64,000 nucleotides of DNA. Source: Odontocerum albicorne (lineage: Eukaryota > Arthropoda > Insecta > Trichoptera > Odontoceridae). The notes under the pieces are model-generated. The model was not told the origin of the DNA, made no database searches, and saw nothing but the letters and a program-made list of their open reading frames with translations. The translations under genes were made by a program, and so were the position numbers. The stretch lies in NCBI GenBank assembly GCA_949825065.1, contig OX463838.1, positions 7,232,251 to 7,296,250 of the forward strand, written 5' to 3'. Each line of letters starts with the position of its first letter. The first letter of the stretch is position 1. Shown here piece by piece: positions 21,576-32,400 of the stretch.

Positions 21576-21645
21576 TTTTTATACTGCTAAATATAATGAT
21601 ATAACCCAGTTTCAAGGTTTTTCACCCTTTTGTCAGGGAAGCACA
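21575..21645 (-). mobile_element. Penelope-like terminal sequence, strongly decayed
   Basis: It contains AATCAAACATTTTTTATAC, ATAACCCAGTTTCAAGG and GTCAGGGAAGCACAAATA, a minus-orientation match to the PLE terminus with many changes. Confidence 0.6.
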
Positions 21646-21859
21646 AATACGGCTGAATTTCAATTGTTTTATTAATGTTGCCGATTTTTTATTCATGCAA
21701 CTACAATTTTTAGAAAGTGTATAAGCGAACGGTGTATCAATGATTGGCATAATGTTTCAAAAGAGAAAACAAATATGCGTCATAAAAAACTTATTAAATA
21801 TTTACATGGGTTGGTTTGTTAAAGACCTACAGAAGTCAATGGATAACATACAAATGTAG

Positions 21860-21960
21860 AATGGGGATATGTGCCGATAATTGTACGCTGATGACATGGT
21901 AGCGTAAGCAGAGAACAAGTAAGAAATTGAGAGTTTGATAAATTAATTGTATGAGAGATA
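21860..21960 (+). pseudogene. LINE reverse-transcriptase fragment with YADD motif
   Basis: The plus strand reads LYADDMVA, a stop, then AENK. This is the RT catalytic motif C (YADD) and its following residues. It matches the fragment at 60950 and is too short to define a family. Confidence 0.55.
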
Positions 21961-23280
21961 TTATCAGTAAATGAATGTTGTGAAATCCTTTAAAAACATT
22001 TAAAAAATACCTTTTTTTCTGTATCAAGAAGCACAAATGAAAATTTTAGCTACTAACCTTTTATTTAAATGCCCGTTGGGAATCCCATACAAAGAAAACT
22101 TATTAAAACGTAACACAACAAAAAAGCAAATTAAAACAATCAAATATTTTTCCTACCTTACTTTATTTCAAGCTATTATTTAAGGCCTCGAGGTATTTAT
22201 TCTTGCTAAATGAGGAAATGTCGAAAACAAAATAATCTGAAAGAATATTCTTGTAACGGAGGCTTATTTTAGCGGTGTTTAATAAAGGCGTGTTATTTAA
22301 ACACATTTAAACCAAGTTAAATATTTAGCTGTGCGTCCACCCCTGGCGTGGCATTATATGGGGCGGAAATCCCAATGGACCCACTGGATACCGAACCAAA
22401 ATTACTTGCCAGGGGCGTACTGCCAAATCATTTTACGTGTTGGGAAACACTATTTTTCTTAATATTTACTTTATAGTAAAGTAAATTGATTTTCTTGTAA
22501 TTGACTTCTTAGATGTTGACTGAAACCCTTAGGTTCACGAATTTTCACGCTCATATTGATCTACCTTATTGGTATATAATTATAATTAATAAATATCTTA
22601 TATAGCGCTGTATTAAATAAATTTACTAAAGACAGCTCCATGCTACCATTTATTCTCTAATCAAGCAAAAAATTTCGAGTTTGAAAATCTGTATTCCTTG
22701 AAAAATAATTGCCTTGAGAATAAAGGGAAATAGTTCGATTTAAACATGAATGATTTTAACATATGGCCAATATAACATATACAGCATCATTTAGAGAGCA
22801 CTCTACTCAAAGGCGCTCTTACTCCGTAATCGAATACATAAATTTGTTTATGTCAATGCCAAAATTAGAAGGTAGTTAGTTACTTCAAAAAAATATATTT
22901 AAAATAAAAGGCATACTGTTGAATACTATTAATATAAAGTCAAAACGACTTTTAATTGTTTGAAAGCATCGTAAAAAACAAAACAATGACTAATTTAATT
23001 ATCATAGACACTCGAGAATGGTTTAAGAATATATTATTAAATACTTGATAAAAATAAATTCAAATAAATAAAGATTCGTAAGAAAACTTACATTGAAACT
23101 TTATAAAAACACAGACTCAAGATTGTTGATAAGTCAAATATTGAAACTGATAATTATAATTCTATAGTTTTTTGAGATGATTTATAATACGAGTTATTCT
23201 GAGAAGAATATTTTTTTATAATTCTAACAACATTTCAAAAAAAAACTCCAAAATAACTCCAACTTGATAATATTGTATAT
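21961..23280. other. AT-rich sequence with possible hAT-like ends and a satellite relic
   Basis: CAGGGGCGTAC at about 22409-22419 and CCCCTG at about 22346-22351 resemble hAT terminal motifs but do not define an element. At 22782-22826 there is a relic related to the 74-bp satellite (ACAGCATCATTTAGAGAGCA). Otherwise I see nothing. Confidence 0.4.
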
Positions 23281-23510
23281 ATGGTAGCTGTGACACAATT
23301 AAGGGAAGGTCATGGGAAAGTGTTTGAATTCGTTCAGCTCACACATAGGCAGTCCCATTCGGGCTTTATCCAGCACAAGAAAGGGCGAACCCCTTTTTAT
23401 CGTACACAAAAGAAGTTACGCTTCTGACAGGGAGTTATTGTCGTGGGGTAGTTACCTACCCTGAGGCAACTAGTGATCTGGATCCACTGCCACCACTTGT
23501 AAGTAGTTCT
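23281..23510. other. unclassified, less AT-rich block
   Basis: A block of clearly higher GC than its flanks, probably the remnant of a repeat or coding sequence. Plus-strand frames give fragments such as SYCRGVVTYPEATSDLDPLPPL, interrupted upstream by stops. I do not recognise the family. Confidence 0.35.
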
Positions 23511-24115
23511 TCAATAGAATTTTTGCGATTTTTCGCATCTTGGATCTGTTAAATTTTGCATTAAAAATTTCAAACGATGATATAAACATAACTGAAGGAT
23601 CCACGGTTTTTGGTGGTGCATTTAAATTGCTGAAATGTTTTCAAATAACATATTGTTTATCATTTAAATATTCATACACATGTAGTCAGTTAACGCATAT
23701 TATTAAATAAATCTTTAAGACCAGAGCTTTGTTTGTGTTTCACCTTCAATAAGCAATTAAAATTTTGGGAGATTTGAGATTTTCACTATTGTTCACACTT
23801 GAAATTATAGTGAGTAGTTACTTCTAAAAACCAACTAAGACATTTTCACATTGATATCTATAACAACTATACGAATATAAAATACAATATCGATGCAAAA
23901 GGCAAAATACAATATCGATGATTATTCTGAACTAGTACCCCATTGCAACAATTTAAAAATACATGTTTTAAAAGTACAATTTAGAATTCAATTTTTTCTT
24001 CTTAAAACAGGATACTGTTGTAAGAAGGAAAACCTTACAAAAATTATAAACATTTGGAGAGTTAATTATCATATATCAAAACTCCCAGAGAAATTAAGAT
24101 TCAAATAGACAGTGA
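23511..24115. other. AT-rich sequence, nothing recognised
   Basis: Only short random frames. Confidence 0.5.
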
Positions 24116-24118
24116 AAT

Positions 24119-24645
24119 TCAGATTGGTAACAGGAGTCTTGTGTGACCCAAAAATGCCTATAAAACTAAAAGGAAAGGTATATCAGACTATCGTTAGACC
24201 CAAGATTATATATGGCTCAGAATGCTGGACTATATACAGCTCTTAGGCAACTTGAAACAGCAGAAATGCGAATGCTTAGGTGGTCGGCAAGAGTATCACT
24301 AAAATATAAAATTAAGAGCTCACGCATTCGTGATAGCCTAAGGGTCACTGACATAAACAATAGGTTGGAAGAGCGACAACTGAGATGGTACGGGCACATA
24401 AGACGGAGACCACCAGACCATATGGTAAATTAGGCAATGCATGTGGATATTCCTTAACAGCTGTCTAAGGGAAGACCAAATAACTCCTTGATAACTCAAT
24501 GCTCCAAAATCCTACAGAGAAACGGCCTAGATGAAAGTGACACCCAGAACCGAAGAACACACAGGTTGAGAACGAGAAGAGTTGACCCCAACAGCCTTCC
24601 TAGGCAATGAGTTGGGACAGTGCCAGGAAGAAGAAGATTTCAAGT
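24119..24645 (+). pseudogene. LINE RT C-terminus (family with GVLCDPKMPIKLKGK)
   Basis: A decayed endonuclease-RT LINE 3' end. It starts GVLCDPKMPIKLKGKVYQTI, then IYGSECWT, a frameshift and stop, LETAEMRMLRWSARVSLKYK, RQLRWYGHIRRRPPDHMVN and a stop. GCCAGGAAGAAGAAG near 24630-24643 probably marks the 3' end. It is homologous to the minus-strand copy at 46463-46960. The RT core is missing. Confidence 0.85.
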
Positions 24646-25229
24646 CCCAGAGAAAATAATTTTCAATGAAAGTTTCACATGTTTTCTTACCTCGTTCGTT
24701 CTTTGCTTAAAATATCTTAAAATGGAGCTTAATACTTTGTAACATTCTTACTTCATGCTTAAATTTATAATGCTACAGTGTACTTACTTTAAGCCCAATA
24801 CTTAGAATATTGTTATACCATATGTCTTAAGTTACGAATTCCTCTGTATAAAACAAAATCATTTTACATTTCCAGCCAAGGCTGGTTACTCATTTCATGT
24901 CGGATAAGTGTCTCTTTCAAAATCGAACGAAAAAGTTCGATTGTAACATAATTTGATTCGATTAAATATCGACAATTTAATTCAAGATTGAAATTAGTGT
25001 TTTATTTATATTTTATTCTCGCTTATTTTATGTTCCAAATTTGCGAATTAATGTTTTTTTTTTGTTTCAGGTTAAAATGTGAATAAAGTTTGGTAAGTAC
25101 CATATTTTAACATTTATATTGTCATTTACAGCCTAAGTATTTATTTTATTTCGTTTCATATTAATTCCAAATTCATTATACATTTTAATTTTAATAATTT
25201 AATTAATACAATTTAAAGTTAATAAAAAA
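24646..25229. other. AT-rich sequence, nothing recognised
   Basis: No coding or repeat structure is seen. Confidence 0.5.
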
Positions 25230-25310
25230 ACAATACATACTTGACATTTTAAAAACAATGCATACATGACATTTTAAAAACAATGCATACATGACATTTT
25301 AAAAAGTGAC
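25230..25310. repeat. 25-bp tandem repeat, three copies
   Basis: The unit is ACAATGCATACATGACATTT followed by TAAAA. The first copy has small differences. Confidence 0.85.
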
Positions 25311-26042
25311 CGAACTGTAACCGTTTTTTATTATTTTAAACTCCCGTTTCATTCCACTTGGAGTTTAATTGTTTTCTTTGAAAATGAAAAGCTTTTATAT
25401 ATCAGTTGGATAGTGAAATAAAATAATGTTTGTAAATAATCAATTCAAATTACAATTCTACGACATTTATGATTAAAAAATACTGAAATTTGAAACATTA
25501 TAGCCTTATTCTGTACTGAAAGATTTCCTTTTGGCAAGGAATTAACTAAAAAGGATAATACAATACACGAGATCTTCCCTTAATAATTTCTCTATATCTC
25601 AGTTTTAAGCGATGCTAAGCGCCTGACCATCCCAAGATATGGAAATAATCTTAATCCCCTTTCCAGGGAAATGGTATTATTTATTGATGCTTGCTAAAGG
25701 AATACTGAAGGAATCCTGAAGGAATCATTCCAAAATCGTTACGTAATTAAAGAATTAATTAATACTTTTTATATACTTTATCACTCGTCAATAAAGTAAT
25801 TTTAGATCACAAATTTTTTTATTTAAAAATTTATTTATTATATAAAATTCCAGTTGATAAAATGTTGTAAAAAATGTAACTTTCGTAAGATATGTTTTAA
25901 GGCTTTGCAATTTTTCGTATCAGTAAGGCCTTGGACACAGGTAAGAGCCTCACTTGGTACTTAGAGCTATACTGTTTGATTTTTTTCTTATAGAGCTTTT
26001 CTTTTGCATATACTTTTATAAAATCGCGTCAACAAGCTCCAA
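25311..26042. other. AT-rich sequence; partial Harbinger-like end
   Basis: Around 25921-25965, AAGGCCTTGGACACAGGTAA with GAGCCTCACTTGG resembles the left end of the element starting at 26043, possibly an older copy. The rest shows nothing. Confidence 0.4.
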
Positions 26043-26560
26043 TAAGGTCTCGGCCACACAGGTAGGAGCCTCGCTTGGGGCTACGCTGCGAGTTAGGTGA
26101 CATATCCTAGTGAACCAACGCACCGCATACTATCACAATGGCCACACTGCACGCTTTGCGCCACGCTACATGACGATTAGTTACCGAGTGAATCTTCTAG
26201 CGAACAGACGTGTTGGTTAATTTTATTGTATCACCAAGTAATTTTACAATATGACGGAAGTTTTAATAACAGCTGTGTATTAAAAGGAACCTTTGTAGAT
26301 TCCATCGAGCAAATTATACAAAAATGTGCCTGTAATAAAATTACTTTGGAATGAAGTTGCACAGGAAGTAAATAAAGATAAGATAAGTTGTAATGAAATG
26401 GGCTAGTTTTGAGAGTGGTATCGTTTGTTGACCCAACCGTTCCCAAATGTTAAATGAATTTGTGTGAAGCACTTTGGTGTGATAAAGCATGAAGTCACCT
26501 AGTCTTTTAGTCACGTAGCACCTAGCGAAGCACTTTGGTGTGGTCTTAACCTAACAAAAA
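26043..26560 (+). mobile_element. Harbinger-like DNA transposon relic carrying a MADF frame
   Basis: The left end GGTCTCGGCCACACAGGTAG, continuing through GCCTCGCTTGGGGCTACG and AGGTGAC, corresponds to the complement of the right end (GTCACCTAG, GTAGCACCTAGCGAAGC, GGTGTGGTC). The inverted ends are imperfect and about 55 bp. TAA lies next to both ends, compatible with the 3-bp TWA target duplication of PIF/Harbinger. The interior holds a decayed MADF-domain frame, the kind of DNA-binding partner protein such elements carry. No transposase is present. Confidence 0.6.
26251..26403 (+). pseudogene. decayed MADF (Myb/SANT-like) domain
   Basis: From the ATG at 26251 the frame gives LITAVY, stop, KEPL, stop, IPSSKLYKN, then VIKLLWNEVAQEVNKD. 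The pattern matches the MADF domain: LI..V, P.LW, YKN, .LW.E.A.E. The second stop (TAG) sits exactly where the conserved Trp (TGG) of PLW is expected, a one-base nonsense change. The domain is DNA-binding in host and Harbinger-associated proteins. Two stops make it a pseudogene. Similarity is judged by eye. Confidence 0.6.
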
Positions 26561-26739
26561 GTCTTTCGGAGTGTTGTGCCGCATTGTTTGGTTAATGGTA
26601 GCACCATAAACCAAACTACGCCTTAGAAAATTTCGAACTTTCTGTACATGAGTCATAAGATATAAGAAAAAAATCAAAAAGTATAGAAACAGAAGTATTT
26701 TTACTTTAGAAAAAAAATCATTTAACTAGTGAGTAATGA

Positions 26740-27085
26740 AAATCGGTCGAGTGTTAATGTATGAAAAAAAAGCGAAATAAGATATCAGAAACAAATGAAC
26801 GGATTAACTGAATAGCAAAATGAAAAAAGAGAGAATTAAAATACTTAAAACATGTGAAGAGAATTAATGACGAAAGAATGACTAAACGAAAATACAATTC
26901 ATCAGTGCAACGTGTGCAGGGAAGAAATATACCGACGACAATATCCTTGTATCAAATTAACCAGCTTTTAAAATAAGGTAAATGGAGAAACACGAATAAT
27001 AGAAGATTATGCAAGACAAAAGTATGATTATAAAAGTTGTATGTTTGAAAAAACATCGGGTTACTCTATCTACCCCACAAGGGAC
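26740..27085 (+). pseudogene. LINE C-terminal debris
   Basis: Degraded plus-strand sequence with LKYLKHVKRINDERMTKRKY, then SLYQINQLLK and WRNTNNRRLCK. It follows the order seen in other LINE C-termini here (GHVERM, DQV..IL, NR..C). Several stops. Confidence 0.5.
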
Positions 27086-27189
27086 ACGACGTCATTGTAT
27101 GTTTATTATTATATATTGGCGATCAAATTAGTTTTTTTAATACGAAAATAACAAATAAAACTAATTTTGAGACGTCAGCAGTGTTATAC

Positions 27190-27615
27190 GAAAGGAAAAG
27201 GGTAAACCCAGTATAACACAAACCCAATACAATAAAAGGCAAGCCAAGTTTAATACGAACTCAATACAATAAAAGATAAACCAAGTATAATACGAATCCA
27301 ATTCAATAAAAGACTAACCGAGTAAAATACGAACCCAATACAATAAAAGACAAACCAAGTATGATATGAACCCAATACAATAAAAGACAATCCAAGTATA
27401 ATACATTCCCAATACAATAAAAGACAAACCAAGTATAACACGAACCCAATGCGATAAAATACAAACCTACTAGTATACGAACCCTATACAATAAAAGACA
27501 AACCAAGTATAATAAGAACCCAATACAACAAAAGACAAACCAGGTAGTATACGAACCGAATACAATAAAAGACAAACCAAGTATAACATGAACCCAATAT
27601 AATAAAAAAATAAGC
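27190..27615. repeat. 35-37-bp tandem repeat, about twelve copies
   Basis: The unit contains AACCCAATACAATAAAAGAC and AAACCAAGTATAATACG, with indels and substitutions. Two minus-strand hydrophobic frames crossing it are artefacts of the repeat. Confidence 0.92.
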
Positions 27616-27778
27616 CCATATAATTCACTTAATGAATTCCGGTAAGAATAATTTATTTATTTAACTCTAATGAGATCTCAAGGTCACATGGAAGCCACAC
27701 AATACCCATACTAATTGGCCAATTGGTGGTTTCTTGTTATGCAGGCGTAATACAAATTATTATTATGTTGTTTATTAT

Positions 27779-27838
27779 TATGGGTTATACCGTCACAAAA
27801 AAGTGGAATAAACAGTGGTTGATAAAAATAAATTACAA
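27779..27838 (+). mobile_element. Penelope-like terminal fragment
   Basis: It begins GGGTTATACCGTCACAAAAA and continues AGTGGAATAAACAGTGGTTG: only the last 60 bp of the PLE terminus. Confidence 0.75.
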
Positions 27839-29590
27839 AAAAATATTATTAGTTGTAACTACATCGTTGTAGAATAAAATGTTTTAGTTAGGTAGAACGT
27901 GTATAGATACAATGAAATCTATGTGCGCTTTTCAAGTGAAGGTATCCCACGGTATACGCAGTCGCACTTTTAATACGCGGTCGCACTTTTAAAACGCGGT
28001 CCCACACGACTGATAATTTTACTATAACGGCATTTAATTAAAATTTAGATTGTTATTATCAACATCCGATTTGAATTTTGTAATCATACTGTGAGTGATG
28101 ACATTCTTTATCATGCTACAAATAACGTAATTAGAATTAGAAAAATGCTACCCGTGCTACACTCAAAACGAGTTGAAAACGCTCTTAAAATCGTCAGATA
28201 ACCGAAAGAGGGCCTTCAAGACAGTAGGAAAATTTTAAGTCAAATCTGCCAGACCCATTTGATTCATTACTCGATTGATATGAATTACTTATGTAGTCTT
28301 TTTGATTAAATATAAAACAAATACTAGTTTAAAGCTAATTTAGAAAATCAAAATTAAATACTTTGATATTCCTATATGCTTCATTTATTTACTCAGTGAC
28401 ACCTGTTTTGCCATATAATAACTTTGTTAAACAGTTATGCCATTGGTTAAACGGCTGTCACCTAATAAATAAATAAAGGATATTGAAGTATCAAACCATT
28501 TTAATATTTTCCTAATTGATAAATTCAATGCGTTGTCTTCCTATTTTTCTAATGTTTAATAAAACTTTGTTTGTTAAACCTCTAATTACGTTAAACTCCT
28601 TGACGCCTGTTACTTGTTTTCGTTTGAAACCAATGAGCTAAAGATCTCACACAGATTATAAAAAAAATACGTTATTCACTTTGTTACCAATAAAATCAAT
28701 CGCGATAAACGAGGGATACCTGTATTTTATAATGTCTATTTTGATTCTTCTTCAAAAAACGGATGGCGATGTTTGTTTACAAATTAACAATTATTTATTT
28801 TCCAAGAGAGTTATTTTTGACTCTTACACTAAGCTTTACCACAGTCACTTTCCATTTTCTGACATCTCATTACTTGTGTACTCAAAATGTCTTCAGCAAC
28901 CACATTTAATACCGCACAATTTATTTATCCACGGGCTGGAGAATTCATTATTAACACAAGCTTCTTCATAAATTCATTTTCAATCAAAGTTTATCTTTTG
29001 AAAAATTTATAAAAATACGCTTTTATTTCAAGTTTCATACTGGAACGGACTCTAAATTTACCTTTAATTATGAGCAGAGGGCACAGTTTTTTTAAACCCC
29101 GGAGAGTAATAAAGCCCACAAAAAGAATGTGGTAGGCACTGGAGACAAAGCCTTTACGATGGAATGGAGGATAAAACTAGTATTAAAAGTCCATAAACCG
29201 AAGAAAACAAACCTTTCAAAAGGCCTGCTCAGAGGCATCTTCTGGCAGGCCGCAAAGTAAATCAATAAAATAAAAGCTCGAAGGATTACATCCTCCATTT
29301 AAGGTTTATTTCTACTTCATTTCATCTTTATTCCTGTTCTGAAAGAATGTCTTTGCCAATATTTTAAGTGTTAACGAATTATAAATATTAAGTTTACTTG
29401 GCTAATACCCTTAATCTTTAAAGATCTACGCACCTATTTATACGTAAACTAATTGTCCACAGTAAACATAGCGTGCCCTTTGTTGATAGTTTAACTTGTT
29501 TAAAATAAATAAATAAATAAATATAAGGTTTGTAGGGAATACCTACGTCCCTAAATAAATTGTCAAACATAATTTGTTTTCAAAATAAAT
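27839..29590. other. mostly unclassified; one weak fold-back
   Basis: Near 28365-28500, TTTGATATTCC...TTTATTTACTCAGTGACACC is an imperfect inverted match to GTCACCTAATAAATAAATAA...ATTGAAGTATCAAA, a possible small fold-back element. At 29090-29270 a short block of higher complexity gives a plus-frame peptide with VVGTGDKAFTMEWRIKLVLK, not recognised. Elsewhere I see nothing. Confidence 0.4.
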
Positions 29591-29966
29591 TGTAAACATA
29601 CAGGGTCAACGACCGATGAATCAACCTCTGAACAATCTACAATTGTCACATACTAGAAACGTCAATGTGTACTCACAAAAAGTATTTACGCTTTGTCTCG
29701 CCGTCTCGGCAAATAAATATCCTACCCGCTATACTAGGGCACGCGCAGGAGTGAGACGAAGTATATATCGCGGACGCATTCACTCACAACTATAAAAAAC
29801 CTACTTGTAGACAAATAAAGATTATTATTAACTCGACCGTTCATTGACTATTCACTTTCACTTTTATCCGCATTCCTGAGTTTTGTATTTATTTTAAATA
29901 CAAGACATATCAAAATCATCACGACGTATCAAGTTAAGCATAACGCTAAATTGGTGACCCCGAACG
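29591..29966 (+). mobile_element. LTR and primer-binding site of a second LTR retrotransposon family
   Basis: An LTR-like block starts TGTAAACATACAGGGTCAAC and includes a TATA-type CTATAAAAAACCTAC (29791-29805) and AATAAAGA just downstream. It ends next to TTGGTGACCCCGAACG (29951-29966). TGGTGACCCCGA is a primer-binding site common in CsRn1-type Ty3/gypsy elements (tRNA-Trp). It aligns with the two LTRs at 34964-35825, sharing GGTCAAYGACCGATGAA and CGCGRRCGCATTC. No gag or pol follows. Confidence 0.65.
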
Positions 29967-30183
29967 AAAAGGAACACAAAATTCGACTAAAACGAATATA
30001 GCGAAGTCAATATCAACATCATCAGCATGTCCTACTAGGACACACGCTACAGGTTTATTGACAGCAACATAATATGTACAAGATCACACCTGAATAACTG
30101 TTTAGTATGTAATTGACAATTATTTACACCATCCTGAATTAAGATTGTTTTCGGTGCCATATTAACAAACTGATCCATTAATT

Positions 30184-30303
30184 ATGTCACCGCTCGCACA
30201 CGGAATGACTTCGTTGAATGAACTTTTGGATATCGATATAGTCCATGTTCCGGTAGATAATTTAATGATTGAGCTCTATAACAAACATTCTAAATATCAC
30301 TGA
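30184..30303 (+). CDS. possible small ORF, 39 residues
   Basis: ATG at 30184, TGA at 30301-30303. It begins MSPLAHGMTSLNELLDIDIV and is not recognised. It lies about 220 bp downstream of the LTR/primer-binding site and 18 bp upstream of a second small ORF. Chance is the most likely explanation in AT-rich sequence. Confidence 0.12.
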   Translation: MSPLAHGMTSLNELLDIDIVHVPVDNLMIELYNKHSKYH

Positions 30304-30321
30304 GCCACTTCACAGGGAAAA

Positions 30322-30495
30322 ATGAGTAACATTGCTCCTGTCTTTATTATAGTATTGTTTATTTTGACTTTTATTGCTATGTTCTTTTTTCTTTTAATAC
30401 GCTTTCCATTGTATTTGATGTTATTTAACCCAATAATATTAAATAGAAAGCACATTACTAGAAAAGATCAAAAACCTGTATCAAATGTAAAATAA
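30322..30495 (+). CDS. possible 57-residue single-pass membrane micropeptide
   Basis: ATG at 30322 with A at -3, stop TAA 30493-30495. A strongly hydrophobic segment (about residues 6-26, starting PVFIIVLFILTF) is followed by a short second hydrophobic stretch and a basic tail (NRKHITRKDQK), so it would sit in a membrane with a positively charged C-terminus. No family is recognised. AT-rich DNA yields T-rich codons for F, L and I by chance, so support is weak. Confidence 0.15.
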   Translation: MSNIAPVFIIVLFILTFIAMFFFLLIRFPLYLMLFNPIILNRKHITRKDQKPVSNVK

Positions 30496-30542
30496 AAGAA
30501 AAAATATATTGAATATGTCCATATTTATTTATTATTTGACTC

Positions 30543-30680
30543 TCCGGGAATATCTCCATGGCTTAGTTAGTGAAACAGCTGTTTTCGAATCCAAAAGCTG
30601 AAAGTTCGATTCCCGTTGGGGCGATTTTTTTTAAAAAAGAGTTCCAGTCCTGTTTGTTTGTCATATAAACTAGCAAATAT
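30543..30680 (+). mobile_element. tRNA-derived SINE, head and body
   Basis: A-box-like TGGCTTAGTTAGTGAAAC, B-box GTTCGATTCCC (about 30604-30614), a T run and GAGTTCCAGTCCTGTTTG. The tail is missing here. A tail-like GGTTCGAAAAGATTGCCACA occurs at 30899-30918. Confidence 0.7.
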
Positions 30681-30889
30681 ATTATAGTATAAAATAACTA
30701 TCTTAAAAGACGGAGTAATGTATGAACCGCTAACTAGATGAGCGATTTTCTAAGTTACTATTTCCCTTTCCGTTTATCTGGTCATTGATGACGTTGAGTT
30801 ATTTTTTTGTTATTTTGGTATCAAATGTTTTTTAACTTCGTTTATAATGTTAATTTCCACATTTTTCTCAAAATTTTGTAAAACAATTG

Positions 30890-30940
30890 TATTATTGGGT
30901 TCGAAAAGATTGCCACATGGTAGTTAACCCGTCATTTAAA
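30890..30940 (+). mobile_element. SINE 3' tail fragment
   Basis: AAAAGATTGCCACATGG and TAGTTAACCCGTCA match the SINE tail. It may be the displaced end of the copy at 30543. Confidence 0.55.
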
Positions 30941-31615
30941 CACTCTACAGTGAAGTTTTTAATAACAATATAAAGTAAACTCCAACTTTTAACCTTCTTA
31001 TTGGTTCAATTTATACATCGCGCGAAAACTTTATAACTAGTTTAAGCACGATAATATTTTTTCATGAAAATACCAGTAAATTATGTCACCTAGTTAAAAA
31101 AAATGTTCTTTGTGATCGCGAGATTATAATGTGTTCAAGTGCCTACCTGCTCCAAAGTAATGATTCACAGGTTATAACCACTCACCCTTGAAATTCGGTG
31201 GGGGTGCGGGTGTCATCGAAAGGTCATTTACTTCTTAAGGCACTTAAAAATTAAGGCATAAAAGGAAAATTTACTTCATAAAGGTAGTGCGTCTGCAGAT
31301 AGAGGTAACTCTCTGTTTAACAATATTTATGAAGTGGTTTTATTAATCTAAAATAAAGGGAAGGTAACATTGGCAATAAACAAGAGTATAACTAAGATAT
31401 CCAGAAAGTAGTTTCGTATTTCTCGGATAAATGTCTCTAAGATAAAATTTTCTTAATTCTAAAAATGGTGAATATATATTGTAATAAAAAGTAAAACCTT
31501 GGCACATTTTTTCAGCAATTGTTTACCCAAATTGCTGGAGCAGTTTTTGAGTGGTCATTTTGGAGATGGAACAAAATAAATTATGCGACAAAATCAAAAA
31601 AAATATATTTACAGT
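30941..31615. other. unclassified AT-rich sequence
   Basis: Nothing recognised. Confidence 0.5.
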
Positions 31616-31621
31616 GTATAA

Positions 31622-31852
31622 AAACAATGCAGTAAGCGATCGTGTGTTACAATGCAGTAAGCGATCGTGTGTTACAATGCAGTAAGCGTTTGTATGTCAC
31701 AATGCAGATAGCGATCGTGTGTTACAATGCAGTAAGCGATCGTGTGTTACAATGCAGTAAGCGATCGTGTGTTACAATGCAGTAAGCGATCGTGTGTTAC
31801 AATGCAGTAAGCGATCGTGTGTTACAATGCAGTAAGCGATCGTGTGTTACAA
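31622..31852. repeat. 25-bp tandem repeat, nine copies
   Basis: The unit is GCAGTAAGCGATCGTGTGTT plus ACAAT. Most copies are identical; the third and fourth differ slightly. GCGATCG is a near-palindromic core present in most units. Confidence 0.93.
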
Positions 31853-32214
31853 ATGTGGTTTTAAATATCCGTAACGATGATATGACTCTCGAAGATGATA
31901 TCAGCTCTGGAATACCGGTAGCCACAGATGACGACGAAATCAAGGCTATGACCAAAAATAACTAGTGGTCTACGACATAGGAGGTTGCTGAGATACTAAA
32001 AACATCAATGGTCAATCTTCAGGAGCAAATAAAATTCAAAAATAAAAATTAAACGTTTGAATTTAACCTTAAAATACAGAATTACTTTAGGGCAATCCAA
32101 TATAATATTGAATCAATAACTATAAGTTTTATGGCACACGAAAGACAGTGGCTTGTTCATGGTTGAAGATTTATAAATAAAATTCAATGCATACTCCACC
32201 AAGAATCAAAGATC

Positions 32215-32400
32215 CCCACCACCAATAAACCTGGGACCTTTTTACAGCCTGGGAGCTGCGGGTTTGATTCCTGTTGGTATCTAGATATTTTTTTAAAAGC
32301 TTCTATTCTGGTTTTCGCGTAAGGTTTGCTTAACATATTTTTGATTGATTTGAATAAATTTCCATAAGGCTACAAACCTACCAGGTTGTATATACACGTA
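32215..32400 (+). mobile_element. tRNA-derived SINE, nearly full length
   Basis: B-box GGGTTTGATTCCTG (32262-32275), a T run, TCTATTCTGGTTTTCGCG, GGTTTGCTTAACATATTTTT and the tail TACCAGGTTGTATA. The A-box region is degraded. Confidence 0.7.

Noticed and set aside
27250..27575. Hydrophobic membrane proteins on the minus strand
   Set aside because: Antisense reading of the 35-37-bp AT-rich array; periodicity explains the frames.
29092..29298. Possible host exon around 29090-29290
   Set aside because: Higher sequence complexity drew attention, but no splice-flanked frame or known domain could be supported.
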